Positions 31,206-43,118 of a stretch of DNA of 64,000 bases are shown piece after piece. This DNA comes from Prionace glauca (lineage: Eukaryota; Chordata; Chondrichthyes; Carcharhiniformes; Carcharhinidae). The stretch is taken from positions 62,522,470-62,586,469 of the forward strand of contig CM075724.1 of the NCBI GenBank assembly GCA_037974335.1, in the 5' to 3' direction. The position numbers were made by a program, and so were the translations under genes. The notes beneath the pieces are model-generated. The model saw only the letters and a list, made by a program, of their open reading frames with translations. It was not told the origin of the DNA and did not search any database. Within the stretch, counting starts at the first letter, position 1. Each line of letters begins with the position of its first letter.

Positions 31206-32353
31206 TTTGTAATGGGTATTTTTCAATAAATTTGATATGCAACACATCACATCATCCTCTCTGTAGCTTGAAACCTATCTACAAGAAGCACTGAATTGTT
31301 TATTGAAGACAGTATGTGATGGTAGCTTTAACAGATGGAGATGTGTTTGAATCCTTGGAATAAACTCAATGTTATTTTTCTTTCCGCTACATTGTTCTGT
31401 CCTTAAGTCTTCCACAGTGTGTTACTCGGCTCAGATACAACTTGAGAGGCCAAGTTAATGTTAGGTATTTAAAATAGTAAAATGAAATGAAAATAGACCA
31501 CAATAATCGTCGATAAAGATTATTATATTTTATATTTCATTTTCATTTTATATTTCATAGCAAGTTTTATATTTCGTTTTCATTTAAGTGAATATTTTGA
31601 TACTTTAGAGTTCATTTTGCAGCGTTCCTGTCACTTCTGGAAAGCCTTATTCCGCATGCATTGCTGCACGTGTTCTTTTTACAAAGACCCAACAAACCAT
31701 GGATCTTTGCACCTCGTCAGATGGATTGCCATAGGGTTCTCTCGTTGTTCTGGCTAACATTATTCCCCCCAACCGGCATTACTAATTGCTGATTATCACA
31801 TTGCTTTATTGCTTTTCATGTGACCTTTCGTTCTGCTAATTATCTGTCATCTTTCTCTAGATTACAACAGCTGAAAACTCTTCAAAAGTGTTTTATGGTT
31901 GTGAAGGCTCTGAGGAGTGGTTGTGTTGCTATACGAGTTGTTTCTTATTTTTCTAGTGCTATTAATGGGATTTTGCGATTAGAAATGTGTTTCCAGGTTT
32001 GTCTACTTCAAGAGCAATTATTGTGAAGCACATCGGGACATTTCAAAAGCGATATAGTGCTGTGTTTCATATGAATGCAGGTCGTTCTATCTTTCATCAC
32101 GGAGGCATAGCTGAAAAAAAAGAAAAATTGACAAGAATTTGGAATTTTCAAGTATTCTTGGAAGTTAGTGAATCAAATGTTTGTAAAACAAATTATGATG
32201 GTTCAGTCGAAGGTTCGTGTTTGATACCACAGCAGTCGGCAATAAGCTTTTCTCCAGATGAAAATAAAATTCACACTTCTAATGAAAACCCAGAGCCCAG
32301 GCTCCACTGGATTCCAAAAAAATGGATGGACGTTCTACTGCTGGGATTAGAGA
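31206..32353. other. No recognised feature apart from an AT-rich fold
   Basis: 31475-31580 has AT-rich self-complementary tracts ('tgaaatgaaaat' with 'attttcatttta' and 'tttcattttcat'). No gene supported. Confidence 0.4.
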
Positions 32354-32500
32354 TTGTTTCCTCATTTGGGCGAGTTCGGGGCTAGGGGGCACTGTTTTGA
32401 AATTCGGGGTCGCTCTTTCAGCGCAGTGATTAATTTTTTTCTTTCTCAGAGAGTTGTGCAACTTTGGAACTCCTTGCCTGAGAAGGAGGTGGTAGGGGGA
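32354..32500 (+). mobile_element. CR1 RT C-terminus fragment
   Basis: Plus frame reads GARGHCFEIRGRSFSA and FLSQRVVQLWNSLPEKEV, equivalent to the last RT block of intact copies (TQRVVNLWNSLP). Ends head-on against an oppositely oriented LINE. Confidence 0.75.
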
Positions 32501-33964
32501 TCAAAAACAAAGAACAAAGAAAATTACAGCACAGGAACAGGCCCTTTGGGCCTTCAAGCCAGCAAGGACCATGCTGCCCAACTGGAATAAAACCCTCTTT
32601 TATTCCGGCGATCATATCCCTCTATTCCTATCCTATTCATGTATTTGTCAAAATCCCCTTAAAAGTCACTATCATATCTGCTTCCACTACTTCTATCCTG
32701 GGAGCGAGGTCCAGGCATCCACCACCCTCTGTGTAAAAAAACTTGCCTTGTACATCTCCTTTAAACTCTGTCCCACGCATCTTAAACCTATGCCCTCTAC
32801 TTCCACCTGGGAAAAAGCTTCTGACTATCAACTCTGTCCACGCTACTCATAATCTTATAGACTTCTATCAGGTCGCCCCCTCAACCTCCGTCATTCCAGC
32901 GAGATCAAACCAAGTTTCTCCAACCTTACCTCATAATTAATGCCCTCCATACCAGGCAACATTCTAGTAAATCTTTTCTGTACCCTTTCCAAAGCCTCTA
33001 CATTCTTCTGGTAGTGTGGCGACCAGAAATGAACACTATATTCCAAGTACGGCCTAACCGAGGTTCTATGAAGCTGCAACATGATTTGCCAATTTTTAAA
33101 CTCAATGCCCTGGCTGATGAAGCCAAGCTTGCCATTTGCCTTCCTGACTACCTTATCCACCTGCGATGCCACTTGCAATGCCTATGTACCTGTATATCCA
33201 GATACTCTGCCTATCAATACTCTTCAGGGTTCTGCCATTTATTGTGTATTTCCCATTTGTATTAGACCTTCCAAAATGCATTACCTCACATTTGTCTGGA
33301 TTGAACTCCATCTGCCATCTCACTGCCCATGTCTCCAACCGATCTATATCCTGCTGTATCCTCTGATGGTCCTCACTGCTATCCACAATCCAACAACCTT
33401 TTGTGTCATCTGAAACTTACTAATCAAACCAGTTACATTTTCCACCAAATGATTTATATATATTACAAATACCAAAGGTCTCAGCACTGATCCCTGAGGG
33501 AAGCCACTTGTCAGAGCCCTCCATTCAGAAACACCCTTCCACTGCTACCCTCTGCCTTCTATGACCAAGCCAGTTCTGCATCCGCCTTGCCAGCTCACCT
33601 CTGATCCCGTGCAACTTCACCTTCTGTACCAGTCTACCATGAGGGACCTTGTCAAAGGTCTTACTGAAGTCCACATAGACAACGTCCACTGCCCTACTCT
33701 CATCAATCACTTTCATCACTTCCTCGAAAAACTTGATCAAGTTAGTGAGAGACAACCTCCCCTTCACAAAACCATGTTGCCGCTTGCTAATACATCCACT
33801 TATTTCCAGTGGGAGTAAATCCTGTCTCGAAGAATCCTCTCCAATAATTTCCCTGTGACTGACGTAAGACTCACTGGCCTGTAATTACCTGTATTATTCT
33901 TGCTACCCTTCTTAAACAAAGGAAAAACATTGCTTATTCTGCAGTCCTCTGGGGCTTCTCCACT

Positions 33965-34201
33965 ACAGTAAGAAGTCACACAACACCAAGGTAAAGTCCA
34001 ACAGTTTATTTGGTAGCACAAGCCACAAGCTTTAGGAGCATTGCCCCTTCACCAGGACTCACAAAACTCACCTGTTGAAGGGGTAGTGCTCTGAAAGCTT
34101 GTGGCTTGTGCTACCAAATACATTTGTTGCACTTTAACCTGGCGCTGTGAGACTTCTTAATGTGTTTACCCCAGTCCAATGCCGGCATCTCCACATCATG
34201 A
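33965..34201. repeat. Palindromic foldback element in a LINE
   Basis: 'tttggtagcacaagccacaa' is mirrored by 'cttgtggcttgtgctaccaa'. The right end 'ccagtccaatgccggcatct' equals the reverse of the left end of the copy at 62409. The two copies are truncated at opposite ends. Confidence 0.85.
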
Positions 34202-34429
34202 TTTCCCCTGCAGCCAGTGAGGATATAAAGATTTCTCCCAAGGCCCTAGCAATTTCCTCCCTTGCCTCTCTCAGTATTTTGTGATATATTCCTTCAGACC
34301 GTGGGGAGTTGCCTACTCTAATGTTCCTGAAGAAACCTAATACCTCCCCCTTTTTAATCTCAACATGATCCAAACTATCCTTTTTTGGTTAATACTGATG
34401 CAAAGTACTAATTTATACATGCGATGGGT

Positions 34430-34840
34430 CGTACTTGGGCTGCTCTTGGTTGTTTGAGATTGGCCTCGTGCTTCATGTCGTTAGTGTGTGCCTAAACTGG
34501 ACCAGATACTGGGCAAGACGACAGCTCAGTGACTATCACTGATTGCTGTGCAGACACATGGATTTGGGCCAGTGTCTGTGAGAGTTCGCGCATTCTCCCT
34601 GTGCTTGCGTTGGTTTCCTCCGGGTGCTTCCGTTTCCTCCCACACCCCAAAGATGTGCTGTTAGGCTGATTGGCAGTAACAAATTGTCCCTAAATTAGTT
34701 TCCCTCAATGTGGATGGCCATAAAACATTAGACAAGGGTCATGAGTGGAGGGGGGGACTGGTGGTGTTAAGATGGCGGTGCGGGCTCGTTGGGCCGAAGG
34801 GCCTGTTTCCCTGGCTGTTTTTGTTCTTTGTTCTTCATAT
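34430..34840 (+). mobile_element. HE1-like SINE module
   Basis: Plus-strand copy of the 10870-11366 and 61756-62268 repeat, truncated at its 5' end and more diverged; it ends 'gcgggctcgttgggccgaag' and then ttgttctttgttctt. Inserted in the LINE at 32505-35370. Confidence 0.8.
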
Positions 34841-35371
34841 CTCGCCTATTTCCTCTGGCTCCACACGTAGATTCCCTCCCCTGTCCTTGAATGGGCCAAA
34901 CCTCTCCCTGGCTACCCTCTTGCTCTTTATATTTGGACAAAGAGCCTTGGGATTTTCCTTAATCTTAATTTTTGTGACCCCCTTTAACCCGCCTTACTCC
35001 TTGTTTAAGTTTCTTTCTACTTTCCTTGTATTCCCCATTTGCTTCATGTGTTCCCAGCCTCCGAGCCTCGACAAATGCTTCCTTCTTCTCTTTGACTAGG
35101 CTCACAATATCTGTTGTTATCCAAGGTTCCAAAACTTGCCAAACTTATCCTTCATCCTTACAGGAATGTGCTGGCCCTGAATTCCTACCAACTTACACTT
35201 GAAAACCTGCCACATACCATCTGTTAATTTGCCCTCAAACATCTGCCCGAATCTACATTTTTCAGTTCCTGCCTAATATTGTTGTAATTAGCCTTCCCCC
35301 AATTTAGCTACTTCACTTGAAGACTGCATTTATCTTTATCCATCAGTACCTTAAAGCTTGCTGAATTAAGA

Positions 35372-37880
35372 ACATAAGAACATAAGAACATAAGAAATAG
35401 GAGCAGGAGTAGGCCATCTGGCCCTTCGAGCCTGCCCCGCCATTCAATAAGATCATGGCTGATCTGTCGTGACTCAGCTCCACCTTCCCGCCCTCTCCCC
35501 ATAACCCTTAATCCCCTCTCTTATCAAAAACCCATCAACCCGTTTCTTAAAAATATTTAGCGAGGCAGCCTCCACCACTTCAACGGGCAGAGAATTCCAG
35601 AGATTCACCACCCTTTGAGTGAAGAAGTTCCTCCTCAACTCTGTTCTAAACCGCCCCCCCTTTATCTTGAGGCTGTGCCCCCTAGTCCTACTGTCTTTTT
35701 TGAGCGGGAACAGTCTCTCCACCTCTATCCTATCCATCCCATTCATCATCTTATACGTCTCAATGAGATCTCCCCTCATTCTTCTAAACTCTAACGAGTA
35801 CAAGCCTAGTTTATTCAGCCTCTCCTCATAGCTCAATCCCCTCAACTCCGGTATCAGCCGAGTAAACCTCCTCTGCACTCCCTCCAGGGCCAAAACATCC
35901 TTGCGCAGGTGCGGCGCCCAAAACTGCACACAGTACTCCAGCTGCGGCCTCACCAATGCCCTATACAGCTGCAGCAAGACCTCCCTACTTTTATATTCAA
36001 TCCCCTTCGCTATGAAGGCCAGCATCCCATTCGCCTTCCTGACCACCTGCTGCACCTGCAAGCTGGGTTTTTGCGACTCATGCACAAGGACCCCGAGGTC
36101 CCTCTGCACCGTCGCCTGCTGCAGTTTTTCGCCCCGTAAGTAATAGTCCTTCCTACCATTCCTCCTACCAAAGTGGACCACCTCACACTTGCCAACATTG
36201 AATTCCATTTGCCATTTCCTGGCCCATTCGCCCAGCCTATCTAGATCCTTCTGCAGACTCTCCACACCCTCCGCACAATTTGCCTTTCCCCCAATCTTGG
36301 TGTCATCAGCAAATTTCGACACCCTGCACTCGGTTCCCTCCTCCAGATCATCTATATAAATGGTAAATAGCTGAGGCCCCAGCACCGACCCCTGGGGCAC
36401 CCCACTAGTCACCAACCGCCAATCCGAATAGCATCCATTGACCCCCACTCTCTGCCTCCTATTTGACAACCAATCCTCTATCCACGCTAACACCCTACCC
36501 CCAACTCCATGTCCCCTGACCTTCTGCAATAACCTCTTGTGAGGTACCTTGTCAAACGCCTTCTGAAAATCCAGAAAGACCACATCCACCGGCTCTCCTC
36601 CATCCACTGCCCTAGACACATCCTCATAGAACTCCAGTAAATTTGTCAGACACGACTTCCCTTTAATGAAACCGTGTTGCGTCCGCCCTATCAAGCAATT
36701 CCCCTCAAGATGCCTCGCTATTTCCTCCTTAATGACGGTTTCTAACATTTTACCTACCACAGACGTTAAACTAACCGGCCTATAATTCCCCGCCTTTTGC
36801 CTGGCACCCTTCTTAAACAACGGCGTAACATTAGCCGTTTTCCAATCTTCCGGCACTTCCCCGGAATCCAGCGACGTCTGGAAAATAACCACCAAGGCAT
36901 CCACTATCACCTCCGCCATTTCTTTCAGAACCCTCGGATGCATTCCATCCGGTCCTGGGGACTTGTCCACAATCAGCCCCTCCAGTCTGTCGAGCACCAC
37001 CTCTCTAGTAACAGTAATGTCATTAAGACCCTCCATTCCTACCACCTTTCCATCGCTAACACCCGGCAAATTATTCACGTCCTCCTCCGTGAAGACAGAA
37101 ACAAAGAAGTTATTCAAGACCTTAGCCATATCCCTATCCCCTACCACTAGCTCCCCTTTCTCATCCTCTAAAGGACCAACGTTTATCCTAGCCAGCCTCT
37201 TCCTTTTTATATATTTATAAAAACTCTTGCTATCCTTTTTTATATTAAGTGCTAGCCCAGCCTCATAGCTTCTCCTACCCTCCTTTATCAATTTCTTTGT
37301 CAATCTTTGTTGACATTTAAACCTTTCCCAATCCTCTTCTCGCCCACTGCTCTTAGCTACTCTAAACTTCTCCGCTTTTAATTTAATACTTTCCTTCACC
37401 TCCTTCGTTATCCACGGCTTATTACCTCTCCTCCTACTGTCCTTTTTAACCATCGGAATAAATTTCTGCTGAGCACCAAGAAAGATCTCCTTAAAGATCC
37501 TCCACTGCTCCTCAGCAGACCTACCTTCCAACGCGTTCCCCCAGTCCACATTCGCCAATTCTTCTCTCATCCTACCATACTCCCCTCTATTCAAACAAAG
37601 GACGCGTGTCTGGGAACCCACTTTCTCCTCCTCCATCTGCACCAGAAACTCCACCATACAATGATCACTCTCTCCAAGAGGATTGTGGGCACTTTTCCCG
37701 AATTTCTCACCTACCAAAACATCGACCAGCTGGCTGAGCTCATTCCTCAATACTAGGTCTAGTTTGGCCCCTTCCCTAGTTGGACAATCTACATACTGTT
37801 TCAAGAAGCCCGCCTGGATGCTCCTTACAAACTTTGCCCCATGCTCGCTCCTAGCACAAAGTGAGTCCCAATCAATAAAG
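35372..37880 (-). mobile_element. 5'-truncated young CR1 LINE
   Basis: The (aacataag)3 tail at 35372 marks the 3' end and homology stops near 37880, inside the endonuclease. ORF1 and the 5' region are missing. It sits at the edge of an older LINE. Nearly identical in protein to the copy at 45109-46945. Confidence 0.9.
35474..37804 (-). CDS. CR1 ORF2 fragment, intact 776-codon endonuclease C-terminus plus RT
   Basis: Opens with the endonuclease end (CPTREGAKLDLVLRNE, GESDHCMVEF with the catalytic SDH), then linker, RT blocks KSPGPDGMHPRVLKEM, VFLDFQKAFDKVPHKRL, TSGVPQGSVLGPQLF, and the catalytic SKFADDTKIGG. It ends TQRVVNLWNSLPVEVV. No stop or frame change over the whole length, so the copy is recent. 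The start Met is internal; the natural N-terminus is lost by truncation, so activity is not expected. Confidence 0.9.
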   Translation of the reverse strand: MKQYVDCPTREGAKLDLVLRNELSQLVDVLVGEKFGKSAHNPLGESDHCMVEFLVQMEEEKVGSQTRVLCLNRGEYGRMREELANVDWGNALEGRSAEEQWRIFKEIFLGAQQKFIPMVKKDSRRRGNKPWITKEVKESIKLKAEKFRVAKSSGREEDWERFKCQQRLTKKLIKEGRRSYEAGLALNIKKDSKSFYKYIKRKRLARINVGPLEDEKGELVVGDRDMAKVLNNFFVSVFTEEDVNNLPGVSDGKVVGMEGLNDITVTREVVLDRLEGLIVDKSPGPDGMHPRVLKEMAEVIVDALVVIFQTSLDSGEVPEDWKTANVTPLFKKGARQKAGNYRPVSLTSVVGKMLETVIKEEIARHLEGNCLIGRTQHGFIKGKSCLTNLLEFYEDVSRAVDGGEPVDVVFLDFQKAFDKVPHKRLLQKVRGHGVGGRVLAWIEDWLSNRRQRVGVNGCYSDWRLVTSGVPQGSVLGPQLFTIYIDDLEEGTECRVSKFADDTKIGGKANCAEGVESLQKDLDRLGEWARKWQMEFNVGKCEVVHFGRRNGRKDYYLRGEKLQQATVQRDLGVLVHESQKPSLQVQQVVRKANGMLAFIAKGIEYKSREVLLQLYRALVRPQLEYCVQFWAPHLRKDVLALEGVQRRFTRLIPELRGLSYEERLNKLGLYSLEFRRMRGDLIETYKMMNGMDRIEVERLFPLKKDSRTRGHSLKIKGGRFRTELRRNFFTQRVVNLWNSLPVEVVEAASLNIFKKRVDGFLIREGIKGYGERAGRWS

Positions 37881-37884
37881 TAAA

Positions 37885-38075
37885 ATGCGGGTCATTGAAC
37901 ATATTTGTGGGCCACTTGAATATTTTTAAGGTAGAAATAGATATATTCTTGTTAGACAAGGGAATCAAAGATAGATGGGAATATGGAATTCGAAACACAA
38001 ACTGGTCAACCTGTCGAATGGTGGAACAGGATCGATTGGCTGAATGGCCTGCTCAATTTCGTATGCATGAGGATA
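37885..38075 (+). mobile_element. CR1-like 3' tail fragment
   Basis: 'ggatcgattggctgaatggc' after an alpha-rich 'tagacaagggaatcaaagat' tract is the plus-strand end of a diverged CR1. Confidence 0.5.
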
Positions 38076-38306
38076 TTGATAATTATCCGTTGTTTGTCTT
38101 ACTTTACAGAAGATAACTGTGTGCATGAAAAGGAGAGATGGGTTCCTCATCATAAGATCCTGCATCATGTTGTTTGTGTCCTGCCCACCACACATGTGGG
38201 AATGTGCTTGATTTCAATGAGTGCCTTACAATAGCAACGTGATGTTGAGAAGTTCAATGAACCTGAATATAAAAGTTTAACACCGCCCTGCAACATGTTG
38301 CTTGTG

Positions 38307-38586
38307 TCCTTGCTTATATTTACCTTTCAAACAACATCACTACAATAGATAATCTGTTTTTCATAATGTTTCTGTTTGTGGGTGTTTGTTGTGTGCATTA
38401 TTAATACGTTTCATATATTATGACAATGATGACATGTCGAAAATTGTCCTTGCTTATATTTACCTTTCAAACAACATCACTACAATAGATAATCTGTTTT
38501 TCATAATGTTTCTGTTTGTGGGTGTTTGTTGTGTGCATTATTAATACGTTTCATATATTATGACAATGATGACATGTCGAAAATTG
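38307..38586. repeat. Perfect 140-bp tandem duplication
   Basis: The stretch beginning 'ttgcttatatttacctttca' occurs at 38310 and again at 38450 without visible difference across 140 bp. It ends in 'gacatgtcgaaaattg' both times. It is either very recent or an assembly artefact. Confidence 0.9.
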
Positions 38587-38589
38587 GCT

Positions 38590-40240
38590 GTAAAGCGCTT
38601 TGAGGCCACAAGGGGTCGCGAAATGCAGTAAAAAAACGTTTGTTTCTTTCATGAATTTACTATACTGTATTCTGCCGTAACAAGACCATCCTTCTTTTGA
38701 GAAATATAATCCAAAACACTGGACCACAATATGCACAATGTGAGCTTTCTGAATGATAACTCGAGAACAGCTGGGTATATTCGTCCATTTCCCCAAAACA
38801 AACCCTCACTTGATGCAATCTATTTCACGTTGGGAGGACTGCACAGAGCGAGATATTTCTCCGGACCTTGTCATTTTTACAGTGATTGCTGTGAAAACAA
38901 GTCAAATGATTGATTGTACAGCGTGTTTAGAAAAAAAAGTGCACATCTCTAGTTAATTACATTTCACTCTGACTATTAGCTGATGAGGCTCGTTAACTCA
39001 GTTAGCCAGCGAGCTAGTGTGTAGTTCAAAATAACACCCAGCGTGGGCTCGATTAGGTTTCTGGCCGAAACAAACTTGAGACTTTAAGACCAGAAGTGCT
39101 GGAAAAGCTCAGCAAGCCTGATTGCATCTGCGAGCGAGCAACAATGAGTCGAAGTGTTGAGTCCAATATTGTGATTCTTGGTCGAAACGGCTGAGTTTTT
39201 GCCACTGAAAGTGGGAAGAGATGGCAAGCGACTCACTTTCCATATTCTGTTACAATGGCAAAACCAGTGATTAATGAGCCAAGTATCTGCCTTCGGACAG
39301 AACACTAACACTAATGATATCGGGGTGATTGCTTAATTCTTCAGAATCAGCATGCGCGAAATTGCTAAACATAGATTTCGCAGAACATCTATGGAAACGT
39401 TTGGATGACAGATACGAGATTTTAGCAAAATTTCTCAAATTCAGACCACCAGACGAAAAACAGCAGGTACTGTGAGACTCGCATGGCCTGAGATTAGCGC
39501 AACCTCTAACCGCAAGTGTTTCCATTATGCCAGTGGCAGAATCGCCGTGCAGTTCTATTCTCTCCGAGAGTGCAATGCATAGCTAAATAAGGAAATCAGC
39601 TACAAGATTAAATGTATTTTTATAGAAGTTGCAAAAGTTCACGCTTGAGCAACAGCAATCGCAAGTCAAAACCAACATTTAAAATAGGTGTTTCTGTGGC
39701 GAAAGGCCTTCATCAGAATGCAACACGTTACAAATAAGTATTTAAAAAGGAACAGAACACGTGGAAGGGGAGGCAAACGCATGCATAAAAGACAACTACA
39801 CAAACACACAAGCACCCTCAACAATAACACACAATCAAACCCCCTTCAAACAGTAAGGCGTACATGGGCGCTTCACGGGGAACATTTCGGAACACATTGT
39901 AACACTAAGCAATGTGAGATACAGGCAGCCAATAGCTTGATCAAAAAGGTCAGAATTAAAGGAGGAGAAAGAGTTGCATGGTTTTGGGATGGAATTCTAG
40001 AGTCATAGTTTGTGAATCAAGGCCGAGTGATCAAAATTGGAAATGGACAAAGGGCCAGAATCGGAGGAGGAGCAAGATCCTGGCGGCATTTGAAAACACG
40101 GATGAAAATGTTAAAATAAATGCATTGGCGGATCAGATCAACGGTCATCAGGCGATAGTTCAATGGGCATCAGCACCTGATCTGCAAGTACACAAACAGG
40201 CATACACATAGGTATACTTAAGCACACACAGACACAAATA
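38590..40240. other. No gene recognised
   Basis: 38586-38650 is the 'aaagcgctttgaggccac' SINE-like tail and 39085-39200 a single foldback arm. The remainder is unassigned. Confidence 0.4.
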
Positions 40241-40244
40241 CACG

Positions 40245-40865
40245 CACAGCGCAGAAAGGCCGTTCGGCCCATCAAGTCTGCACCGACAAAAGTTACCACT
40301 GAAGTTGCGCGAATTCTATTTCCCAGCCCATGTCCCATATACTTGAATATTATGATGTTTCCCGTACTCATCCAAACGCTTTTTAAACGTTGGAAAGTTT
40401 CTAGCCTCGATTATCTTCCTGCATTCCAGATTCATACTACCCGAGGCACGATTTTTTTCTCAAATCCCAATCCGAATTTCCTGCACCTTACACTAAAATA
40501 TGTCCCCTCATGATTGACCCATCAACCAAGGGGAAAGCTGCTTCCTATTCACCCTGCACATACCCATCATAATCTTACAGACCTCACTGATAACCTCCTT
40601 CAGTCTTTTCTGTTCTCAGGAAAACAATCCAAGCCTATTGAGTTTCCCCTTGTAGCTGAAATGTTCAATCCCAGGCGATTATCAGCATCCACGAAAGAGT
40701 TCCGTATACACACAACACGTCAATAACTTGAGAGAACACAGAACATGGAAAATAGAACATTACAGCGCAGTACAGGCCCTTCGGCCCTCAATGTTGCGCC
40801 GACTAGTGGAACCAATCTAATGACCCTGTAACCTAAACTATTCCAATATTATCTATATGTCTACC
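40245..40865 (-). mobile_element. Short retroelement 3' fragments
   Basis: 'aggccgttcggcccatcaag' (40256) and 'caggcccttcggccctcaat' (40770) are 3' signatures of SINE or LINE tails on the minus strand. Both are too short to type. Confidence 0.45.
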
Positions 40866-41049
40866 CGAGAGGGCTAGTGAGAAGGAAAATCCGACTGACA
40901 CATTGAGAGTATAAGAATTGAATGTTAGTTATCAGAAAAGAGCACTCAAATGTCTTATATTGGCCGGTAAAGAGCAAGCAGATAGTAAGAGACCGTATGG
41001 GGCCTATTCGAGGCCTATTAGAGTGATGTGTGCTTAGAACTGTGGTGCT

Positions 41050-42520
41050 ATACTTAATGAATACTTTGCCCCATGTTTAAAAAGAAGAAAATATTAACAA
41101 AACCTCGATAGAAGTGGAGATGGTAGAGGGAATAAAGGGTGTGAAAACTCATTGGTAGAATGTACTGCAAGTGCTGTTGACGCTAACGTTACTTAGTCGA
41201 GATAACTTCTCCTGCAGACTGCTGAAGGAAGTAGAAATAAAGAGAGCAGAAGGCCTTGTCATAATCTTGAAACTTTCCCAGATACAGAGAAGGAGCCAAA
41301 AAAATGGCGAGTCGAAGACATGACATCCTAATTCAAGAAAGTGGATAAGGGCCTGACTAGGAACTGATGGCTGGCCAGTTAACATTTAGAAGTGGACAAC
41401 GTGTTAGAAATAATAGCCAATGAAAATTTAACAGGCACTTGGCGAAGTTAAGGGCTTCAGATAGATATGTAAAAGGCAGATCATGCTTGACTAACCTAAT
41501 TGAAATTTTATGATGAAATAACAGAGCTGGTTCATGAAGGGAATGTGATGACAATTGTTTGTGTAGAATTTAAGGAAGCATGTGACAAATTACCATGTGA
41601 AAGGTTGGCTTTGGAGATTGATGTTCATGGAATATGAGGATCATTAATTAGCCTAGGTAGAAAGCTGCCTTAAGGAAAAATAATACATTGTTTATATATG
41701 TATGTATACTAGGATATTGAAATGTAAAATTAAACTTCAACATTTTAGGCTTGGTAGACCATGGGAATAATACCAAACTCATACAACAGGGCATGGATAG
41801 TCAAGATGAGTGGGTCAACTAGAAGCAGAAAGAATTTACTGCTGAGATGCAAGGTGATCCACTTTGTCAGAAAAAATAGAAAAAAGCCAACATTAACTTT
41901 ATGATTAAGCTCTGAAGATTAAACAGTGACAGAAATACTTGGAGTTTCCTATGCTGGACGTATTTAGAGAGTAGTATGCAGAGTATATGTGGTTTTGGGT
42001 TTCATAAATAGAGTTTTTGATTACAAAAGCAAGGAGGATATTCTGGAAGATTTTAGCACTCTGATTGGGCGTGAATTAGAATATTGCATTCAGTCCCTGT
42101 CACCATACACTCAGAAGGAGCTCTGATCCTTGTGAGGATGTAGAGGAGATTGATTAGAATGATCCTAAGGATGCAGAATTTTAGCCACAATGTTAGGTTG
42201 GATAAACTGCAATTTTTCTTGGTGAATTGGAAATGGAAGGGAGATCGGATACAGGTAGACAAGGTATGACAGGTACAGATCAAGTAGATTAAACAAAGTT
42301 GTGTCGATTAGTTGACAGAACAAAGACTGAGGGCACAGACTGAAGGTTTTGGGCAAGAGATGCTGGGATATCTATGGAAGAACTTTATTGTGCAGTGAAT
42401 GGTAATTGCCTGCAACTTGCTATACATAAGAGTGTTGGAAATGAAAAATGATCAATAATTTCAAAAGGAGATTGGGTGTATTCTTGGAGAAAGTAAGTTC
42501 GTAGCGCTTATAGAGATAAA
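41050..42520 (+). mobile_element. Ancient CR1 LINE relic
   Basis: Plus-strand traces follow RT order: RSCLTNLIEIL-like near 41480, EFKEACDKLPCERLALEI at about 41565-41625, and ends near 'tggaaatggaagggagatcg'. Many frame breaks. Confidence 0.6.
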
Positions 42521-42666
42521 GTAGGGGGATAGGCCAGGTTTGACTGCCACAATGGCATTCACACACACTCACAAATAAGGGAAGGCTTCCATTTATGTCT
42601 TTCACAATCTCTAACATCCCCAAAATATTTACAGTTAATGAAGTGTAGCCACTGTTGGAATTCAGG

Positions 42667-42667
<1 letters not shown>

Positions 42668-42726
<59 letters not shown>
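42668..42726. repeat. (CA)n microsatellite
   Basis: About 27 uninterrupted CA units then a few interrupted ones. Confidence 0.98.
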
Positions 42727-42727
<1 letters not shown>

Positions 42728-42844
42728 TATTTTGTCCTCTCTCCTCCCTTTGATCTATGGAATACAGTTTCACAAGGTGAAGGTAACCCTGACCCCCATC
42801 ATTACACAGACTGCCTACCTGCCCAATTCTACCTTCGGAATATC

Positions 42845-43118
42845 ACAGAGTCCAACAGTGCAAAAGGAGTGTCATATGTAGGCCCTATCACTGTAACCCA
42901 TGTACTTACCCCATTAATCCCCATAACCCACACATCTTGAAGCAATTTAGCATGGCCAATCAACTTAACTTGCATATCTTTTGACAAGAAGGCACCTGAG
43001 CACTGAAAGAAATCCCATGCAGACAGAAAGGACATAGAGGTGCAACACATAGCAGCACCCAAGCCAGAATTGAACCCTGGTCCCTGGCGCTGTGAGGCAG
43101 GAGTGCTAACCACCCCAT
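42845..43118 (-). mobile_element. HE1-like SINE, diverged
   Basis: Minus strand starts ggttagcactcctgcctcac, has a B-box-like GGTTCAATTC and 'gattggccatgctaaattgc'. Nearly full length, old. Confidence 0.75.

Larger units (their letters stand above)
32505..35370 (-). mobile_element. Old CR1 LINE with foldback and SINE insertions
   Basis: Minus pieces: 32637-32831, 32891-33178 (VVRKANGKLGFISQGIEFKN), 33153-33386, 33525-33767 (VDVVYVDFSKTFDKVPHGRL), 33800-34021 (NYRPVSLTSVTGKLL) and 34134-34373. The pre-RT part runs to 35370. It has a (ttctttg) tail as in the 10870 module. Broken by several frame changes, and by insertions at 33965-34201 and 34430-34840. Confidence 0.8.

Noticed and set aside
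42420-42773. 117-codon minus-strand frame with a run of Cys-Val
   Set aside because: It is the translation of the CA microsatellite.
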